Origin: Tethya wilhelma
Lineage: Eukaryota; Porifera; Demospongiae; Tethyida; Tethyidae
Assembly: GCA_964030475.1 (NCBI GenBank)
Contig: CAXIPT010000001.1
Span: 4,544,804-4,608,803, forward strand
Length of the DNA: 64,000 nt
Direction: 5' to 3'
Part shown: one piece after another, positions 58,274 through 64,000 of the stretch
Numbering within the stretch: the stretch's first letter is position 1
Layout of the letters: every line of letters starts with the position of its first letter
Position numbers and translations under genes: made by a program
The notes under the pieces: model-generated
The model's database searches: none
Told to the model about the DNA's origin: nothing
The model's input: only the letters and a program-made list of their open reading frames with translations

Positions 58274-58685
58274 GTGTGTGTGTGAGTGTAAGATTGTATA
58301 TATAATTTAAATTGATCTCACTTTCCATTGATCCATATCTTGTCTTGTGTAAACGCTGAGCTCAGCATCACTGAAGTTGTTGCTCTCAACTAAAATAATA
58401 ACACAAGTTGTTCAACACATAACCATCATCATCATTGTGAAGAGCCTCTTTGTAAGCAGTACCTCAACTCACCTCATTTTGATCCAATGTCACACTAAGA
58501 GAGGAATTGAGAGGAATGATGAGATGTTCATCTATCTTCCCCCCTTTTGCAAATACACAAATTAAAAAATATACACAAAAATACACATCTTCTAGACAAA
58601 CATCTTTTTTTTTTCTTTTCAACTTACAATATTTGATGACTGCAATGTTAACTGGACCAGAACAGGTTACAACTTTGGAATCCAT
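56295..58685 (-). CDS. MVD: Mevalonate diphosphate decarboxylase
   Basis: MVD converts mevalonate 5-diphosphate to isopentenyl diphosphate using ATP, a step in sterol and isoprenoid synthesis. The minus-strand exons start [19 protein letters not shown] (ATG 58685). Across the first intron the codons join to [22 protein letters not shown]. Next come [18 protein letters not shown], then the GHMP ATP-binding loop [19 protein letters not shown] (about 58002-58125) and [19 protein letters not shown] (about 57641-57756). [19 protein letters not shown] is at 57245-57462, followed by [35 protein letters not shown] and the end [11 protein letters not shown] at 56295. All catalytic-core motifs of the family are present. 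The final exons lie in unit B of a tandem duplication. It is head-to-head with METTL17. Confidence 0.93.
58238..58283. repeat. (GT)n microsatellite in an MVD intron
   Basis: About 22 GT units with one GC interruption. It reads as CA repeats on the MVD sense strand. Confidence 0.93.
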
Positions 58686-58834
58686 AAGTTTTAGAGTAGA
58701 GCTAGTAAATCTCCTGACTCAGAAGTGGTGCCATGTGTGCTTAGCCCTGCCCATTTGTTGATAATGCCGTATACGGATAATGATTACGTGCGAATCTATC
58801 CAGTATACGGAGTACACGTGTAGTGGTGTGTAGC
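58686..58834. promoter_or_regulatory. Head-to-head region MVD / METTL17 with a palindrome
   Basis: 149 bp between divergent ATGs. Inside it, 58767-58810 forms an imperfect inverted repeat: CCGTATACGGATA on the left and TATCCAGTATACGG on the right. This may be a cis-element or the remnant of a CCGTATA-end MITE. Confidence 0.55.
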
Positions 58835-60736
58835 ATGCATGTACAATTTTTCAAGTTTAGCACCCGAAGAGTTGTGCTACACATCGTAGCAAGACGTTGC
58901 AGTAGTAAAGAATCTTCATGTGAAAGTATTGAAACACATGACGTGACGAATGAGCAGCTGAAGACAGCACAATCCTCTTCACGTCGTGATTGGGCTAATC
59001 AGGGCACCATCTCTACCCATGATGATGCCCCTGAGGTAATTGATTCTAATGGAGGAGAAGTGTGCGAGGAGGGTGTTTATGAACCTCCACTTCCTGGTGA
59101 AACAGTGAGACATCTCAGGAAGGAGTCACTGAGTCTCCCAACTGTGTTTATCCCTTCCAAGTTACAGGAAGCAGTCGACAATTTACTTTCATGTATGTAC
59201 ACAATTAGTATTTTAGACTTGTAAGTTATCGTAATTTAGAGTAGTCTTGCATAAGCAGGAAGATGATTTGTTGGTTTGACTATTTGACTTGTGGTAACTG
59301 TGTGACTTAATAAACTATTGAGCCATGCGTGATATAATGTGCATAAACAGAAACCTGTTTGTTGTGCCTGGTGTATTATTTTTTGTCCAGGTCACCCACA
59401 CAAAAGGTTAACTATTGATGGCATATCCCTGTCAAAGTATTTGGCTACACGCAGGACACCCACCACATATTCAAAGACACGTGGACAGAAGGGGAAAGGA
59501 AACACAACAACAAAACTAAATGGTACGGCACAATAACAGGATCTCTTTAGTGGGAATGTAATTGTATCTAATTTCCTTCAAGACAACCACCTCTGGGAAG
59601 AGGAAAAGAACAGTGCTCACTTTCAACCAGTGTTGAGGTACTGCTTGGCCAATGTTAGTTTGTTTATGTACACACTGTCAGTGTATGTTCCTCTATCCTG
59701 TAGGTACGGCAAGAGGGAAGGACTTGCATATGCAGCTAGTAGGATACAGGCTACGTATGGAGTGACCTTGAGAGTTCTATCAGAGGTAGTTTTATAATCT
59801 CTCCAATATCACGCCTGCTAGCCGCCGACTAATTGTGTCTTACATGTTGCAGATAGCACAAAGAACTAAGGGATCTTTCAAACCGACAACCCTGCTTGAT
59901 TTTGGTTCTGGACTAGGAACCGTTGAATGGTTAGCTAATAATGGCTGTTTTTTTGTTTGTTTTGTTTTTAGCAGTGATCTCTTCTCTGCACAAATTGTAC
60001 TGGATTTTGATACCAGCCTAAGTACATCCGACGTTTAGTGCCTGCTTATTTCCCATAATAGGGCTGCTCATCACTTGTGGGCGGATACGATCTATGAATA
60101 TCAGTGTGTTGACACATCACAGGAAATGGGTGATTTGGCTGAACTGCTCAGAACAGGTATGTGATGTCTGACTTCTCCCTTTCATATTGACATTTTCATC
60201 AGTGTTTGTTTATAATCACAAGTGACTTGCCCTGTAAACAAACACATCCACTGGTATAATACGGTGAGTAGGAGGCAAAGAAACAAAGACAGAGAACGTA
60301 GCCTTGAACAGCCAGTCAATAGATAGTCAAGACTCAATTCCTGGGACTTACTTCAAACAATATCTACCTGCGTCGAATAAGGTCAGAATTACCTTATTCA
60401 CATAACAATAGTATAGCTTTTGAAAAGGGGAATGGAGACATGCTCTCTATATAGCTAAAGTAATACCTCTATATATACATATATGTCGGGTTAAACTTTT
60501 TTTTTTTTTTGCTGTTGCTATTTTTAAGTCGTCCATTGATGTCATTCTGGAAGTTCATTCCAGTGGTTTTTGTCCACCTCCACATCTAGAACTGCTTCAT
60601 ACCTTATACATGCACTGCATGCCTTTAGGTACAGTATGACCTTGTTGTGTCCTCATACACCCTTGGAGACATACCAACTGTGAGACTCAAGAAACAATCC
60701 ATTGCTTCCCTTTGGAGAAAAACCAAGGAGTTTATG
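58835..60736 (+). CDS. METTL17: METTL17 (mitochondrial Rsm22-type protein), 3' end not found
   Basis: METTL17 is a methyltransferase-like Rsm22 family protein needed for mitoribosomal small-subunit assembly. The first exon starts MHVQFFKFSTRRVVLHIVARR, an Arg-rich amphipathic mitochondrial targeting signal. Later exons give HKRLTIDGISLSKYL, NHLWEEEKNSAHFQPVLR, YGKREGLAYAASRIQATYG, LLDFGSGLGTVEW (the SAM-fold glycine loop, about 59900-59930), YEYQCVDTSQEMGDLAEL, YFKQYLPASNKVQYDLVVSSY and IASLWRKTKEFM (ending about 60736). The family's C-terminal domain, which includes the Cys residues of its metal/Fe-S site, should follow. I could not find it in the next 870 bp, before cathepsin D-like sequence begins. 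The gene is therefore broken, mis-assembled, or has a distant last exon. Confidence 0.85.
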
Positions 60737-61605
60737 GTCTGTTTACATTGGGATGTGGTGACCACCTTAGCTAGTAAGGGTTTCCCACCGGTCTGGGTCC
60801 ATCCTTGTGTGGTCATTGCAGTGACACTCGTACAAGTGCACCGGGTATGAGACAACTAGCAGATTAAATTTAAGGATACTACTGTTGCTTGGTACCCATG
60901 CTTGTAAACTATATCTGTGGTTGATAAGACATTGGCTTCTATATACAAGACACATGCATACTTTGTACATTGCCGTAATGGGCTAGCTAGAAACAAACGA
61001 ATATTACTTGTATGGTAAAACCTGAAGATGTTTACATTCCCAAAGAGTATTACTCCCAGCCTTCACACCAAAAACTGTAGCCTGAGCTTGTTTTGTCCCT
61101 AGTGATTTAAATGGTGAGACTCATCATCAGACTCCATTGATGGTATTGTGGCAAGCAATCCAAGTTATACTTCCAACAAGCTCCAGAAAGCTTGTGTGTT
61201 TACAACTGGAATACAATTAACTAGTCAATACTCTGCGTATTACGGCTCCTGTTGTGTTCTTTGCAATACATAGTCAGGGTTCTATCTAAGAATTCAAGTT
61301 TGGGGGAGAAGCTTTTGTTGAGGATGTAGCTAAAGAAATCAGCGGGGGGTCCTCCCCCGGAAAATTTTGGTATTTTGGGTTTGTAGAAACATAATTTGAG
61401 TAAAATAAACCATATTTTAAGTTGCACAAATGCAATACTGAGTACAATTGTACAGAAGGTACCAGGGGGGGAAGCTTGAAGTTTTGGGGAGGAAGCTGGT
61501 AAGTTTGGGGGGGAAGCTTCCCCCCCCCCCCCCCCCACTGGATAGAACCCTGACTATAGAATTTGTTTTTATCAATGTTTTGTTTGATTACTCTCTCATT
61601 ATGCA
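60737..61605. other. Region between METTL17 and the cathepsin D-like exons
   Basis: Holds no recognised coding exon of either neighbour. It contains the MITE at 61271-61557. The remainder is AT-rich single-copy-looking sequence. Confidence 0.45.
61271..61557. mobile_element. About 287-bp MITE with AGTCAGGGTTCTATC ends
   Basis: The left end TAGTCAGGGTTCTATC is the inverse of the right end GATAGAACCCTGACTA. Inner parts are G-rich (GGGGGGGAAGCTT units) next to a C17 run. There is no ORF of its own. It lies just before the cathepsin D-like exon at 61606. Confidence 0.8.
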
Positions 61606-62640
61606 GGGACTCACCATCGTTACGACAGCTCAAAATCAAGCACCTACAAGAAAAATGGAAAGACGTTTGAGATCCGTTACGGCAGTGGTAGTCTGGTGGG
61701 ATTCCTAAGTCAGGACACAGTCCATGTAAGTTGGTCAGTCAGCTAGAAGCTAGGTCTTCTGGGTCACAGTATGCATAAATTCAACTGGATAAATGAGAGA
61801 AGTAGAGCAGTGGCTAATTTGATTCTGCGACTTCAATCTATTCATCCAGACTGTTATTGTTGAAGCTCCATGAATGATAATTATTGGTTCTATGCAGCCT
61901 CTATGAATATTCTAATCTGTGTCTGTAGTATTGTAGCTATAAATCATCCAATGAGGGTTTACTTGAGATCCTGAGGTGCAGCTTGCCCTAGATATAGTTA
62001 TCATTGTTTTTTTGTTATACTGCACTATGCATGTATATTACTAATGCCCATCTGATTTGAGAATGCTGCTGGAAGTGAATTAATTAGATTCGTGCAATAC
62101 TTTAATTTATTATGGGACAAAAATAGCTAACTTTTGACTGGTAAAGCGTAGGAAGCTGGAAAAGCAATCAAAAGAACGAGTACTTTCCAATGGGGCTTAA
62201 AATTGTGAAATCGGCTAATTGTCGGTATTTAGAAAGTTATTCAATTTTTTTCTAGAGGCATTCTCAAACCAGATGGACTTTAGCCTCATTCACACACACC
62301 GGCCTCCTTCTTGAATATTTGGCTATGAAAAAAGGGAAGAGGAGCCTTAGAACGAGGCTACTAATGATGCTCAGCAGCCAATTTACTCTGCACTGTCATA
62401 GCACCATTTGGGGAGAAAAATCAATTTACAACCTATAAAGAATTTTATCAAATGTATATAAAAGTATATACTCACTCCAGATTGCCACCCTCAAAATTGC
62501 CAACCAAGTGTTCGCAGAAGCCACCAAGCAGCCTGGACTGACGTTCGTTGCTGCCAAGTTTGACGGCATCCTCGGTATGGCCTTCCCCTCTATCTCTGTT
62601 GACAACGTCCTGCCAGTCTTCCAAAACATGGTGGACCAGG
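61606..62640 (+). pseudogene. Cathepsin D-like aspartic protease fragment (two exons)
   Basis: Exon 61606-61726 encodes [20 protein letters not shown] and [18 protein letters not shown]. Exon 62481-62640 encodes [38 protein letters not shown] and [12 protein letters not shown]. They splice into a continuous cathepsin D segment. Both catalytic Asp motifs (DTG before, DTG/DSG after), the signal peptide and the C-terminal lobe are absent from the window. The second exon stops at an ambiguous base (N at 62642) with no clear donor. This is either a gene fragment or a gene cut by a contig join. Confidence 0.8.
62281..62362. mobile_element. Short (about 82 bp) MITE, TAGCCT ends, in the cathepsin D-like intron
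   Basis: The left end TAGCCTCATTCACACACACC and the right end GAACGAGGCTA are inverted, with inner GGCCTCCTTCTT / AGGAGCC similarity. The ends match the element at 17467-17549. Confidence 0.5.
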
Positions 62641-62642
62641 AN

Positions 62643-63083
62643 CACTTAAGGGTCATGCAACTATTATTTGTGTGTGCATGTCTGTGCATATACACTAACT
62701 TCATTGTGTGTGTGCATGCAATAAATTGTATCTATCGCACATGTTTAATTAATTTTGATTAGTCGTAAAATTATCCTCTTGTTTATATGGACAAAATAGA
62801 TGGCAATGTGTTATTGTATGTGTCAGCTTATAGTCACTTAGTGGGTTTCAATGCACGTTACTCACTTAGAAGCTCACAAACGACCTGTGTGGTGGTGACC
62901 ACATAAGAGTAATCATGGTATGGGGAATTTGTTTGACAACAGGAACTAAATTTTTCCTCGTGTATAAAAATTATTGCATGCGTGATAGATTGTTTCAGGG
63001 ACTACAATAAAAACATGAGTCAGTTGTGTTCGAGAACAAAGTGGTGTTGAGAGAGAGAGAGAGAGCAAAAGTATATCACAGTA
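62643..63083. other. Intergenic, 5' of the PH-domain gene
   Basis: About 440 bp after the ambiguous base, with no gene seen. A GA repeat at 63050-63065 lies in the presumed 5' UTR of the next gene. Confidence 0.45.
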
Positions 63084-63732
63084 ATGGCTGCCTCGCTTGC
63101 AATAGAATATGAGTCTACGTTCCCTCTAAGTTTCTTGGACGAAGAAGGCTGTAGCTCTAAATATCGTCACACAAAGAAGACTGGTTTCCTCACAAAAAGG
63201 CCCAGAGGGAGGAACCATAAGTTGGGCAGATGGAGAAGGAGGTGGTTTGTTCTCGTTGGATCCATTGTGAGCAGGCCAGGCAAGATACCTGAAAGATATG
63301 TCTGGTTGGAATACTTCAAGGTGCCTGCAAAACATAGATGGTCAAGTAAACAACAGCCAGTGCCTATACTGAAAGGTAGGTATTGTAGTGTACAATAATT
63401 ATTGTGACTACTTAGAGCCAGACTCAATCTAGTTTTCACTTTCACTATTCATGGTGAAAACTATGGAGTGGGATCAGCTAGATTTGATTTTTGGGGGGTG
63501 CTACAAGACCTGGTCAGGGCTATAATTTTTTTTTAACACCTCATAAACTGTAGGTATGTTAGATTTGCGTTCCTGTATTGGAATTACTGCAATCGACAAA
63601 CCAGTGAAGGGTTACGACTACATTTTCAACGTGATCACAAAAACCGAAATCCACTGCTTTAGTGCTGAAACTGAACAGGACAGACAAGACTGGATTACAG
63701 CCTTGAATGACTTTCTCTTTCCTAAAGATGTG
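63084..63732 (+). CDS. PH-domain protein, N-terminal exons (continues beyond the window)
   Basis: Two exons, 63084-63374 and about 63553-63732, join in phase (LKGMLDLRSCIG). A pleckstrin homology domain covers most of the visible protein: KTGFLTKRPRGRNHKLGRWR and RRWFVLVG (strands 1-2), VWLEYFKVPAKHR, GMLDLRSCIGITAIDKP, YIFNVITKTEIHCFSAETEQ, and a C-terminal helix DRQDWITALNDFLF with the invariant Trp. PH domains bind phosphoinositides; the basic KRPRGRNHK/R loop supports this. The gene continues past a GTAAGC donor at 63733; the rest of 63733-64000 is intron-like. The protein family beyond the PH domain cannot be named (adaptor-like proteins are possible). Confidence 0.8.
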
Positions 63733-64000
63733 GTAAGCACAATTAACACAACATAGTTACACACTCAAGCATACAGTGTAAACTTTACTGTACTCTCTTA
63801 TGTACAATTTCCTGGTGAAACATGATCCATGCACTGTGGTAATTATAGAATTAGCAGTGTTATTCATTCCAAAGTATAGCATGTTATGGAAGTGACTGTA
63901 TCCTACTACTATAACAAACTGTGCTACTATTCACGTAATAAAAATGACATTTACATTTTTTTTGCAAAAATCCAGCACTGTACATGGGTTCCCACTCAGC

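Noticed and set aside
60625..60970. A minus-strand Cys/His-containing ORF as an inverted METTL17 C-terminus
   Set aside because: A few residues (HCN, RWE) vaguely resemble the family, but the order and spacing do not match and it overlaps a supported plus-strand exon.

Overview
The window is animal nuclear DNA. It has split genes with short GT-AG introns (mostly 50-150 nt), an AT-rich background, many dinucleotide microsatellites and short inverted-repeat elements. It encodes families that are typical of, or restricted to, animals: codanin-1, PHLPP, and an ETO/MTG/Nervy corepressor with all four homology regions. Protein divergence, compact spacing and polymorphism-like duplications fit an early-branching animal such as a demosponge (an Amphimedon-like genome). 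That placement is inference; I cannot confirm a species.

Layout, left to right: codanin-1 (-, exits the left edge; an intron holds a 0.74 kb fold-back element with a 7-bp satellite core); PLPBP (+); arylamine N-acetyltransferase-like (+); pirin (-); PHLPP (-, with a 2.35 kb in-frame internal duplication); OSGIN (+); DCAF10 (-); GABARAP/ATG8 (+, with a duplicated exon); GAR1 (-); two tandem ABCB full transporters (+,+); an unassigned CAP-Gly protein (-); MTG/ETO/Nervy (+); mevalonate diphosphate decarboxylase MVD (-, 3' half duplicated); METTL17 (+, 3' end not found); a two-exon cathepsin D-like fragment (+); and the start of a PH-domain gene (+, exits the right edge).

Architecture: minus-strand genes are repeatedly paired head-to-head with plus-strand neighbours over about 150-515 bp (six pairs), which implies shared or bidirectional promoters. 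Convergent neighbours lie about 150-510 bp apart, and the OSGIN/DCAF10 poly(A) signals overlap. The genes are housekeeping or signalling genes (PLP homeostasis, phosphatase signalling, autophagy, H/ACA RNP, sterol/isoprenoid synthesis, mitoribosome assembly, efflux). I see no shared pathway.

The most noteworthy signals are three near-identical direct tandem duplications (546, 1549 and 2351 bp), each cutting through a gene. One leaves the PHLPP frame open across the junction and predicts a protein with two phosphatase domains. They could be real recent duplications or mis-merged haplotypes, and long reads would decide. Other signals are several unrelated MITE families, a probable gene-conversion tract between the ABCB paralogues, and a truncated METTL17/cathepsin D region ending at an ambiguous base. 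I found no convincing undescribed multigene system.
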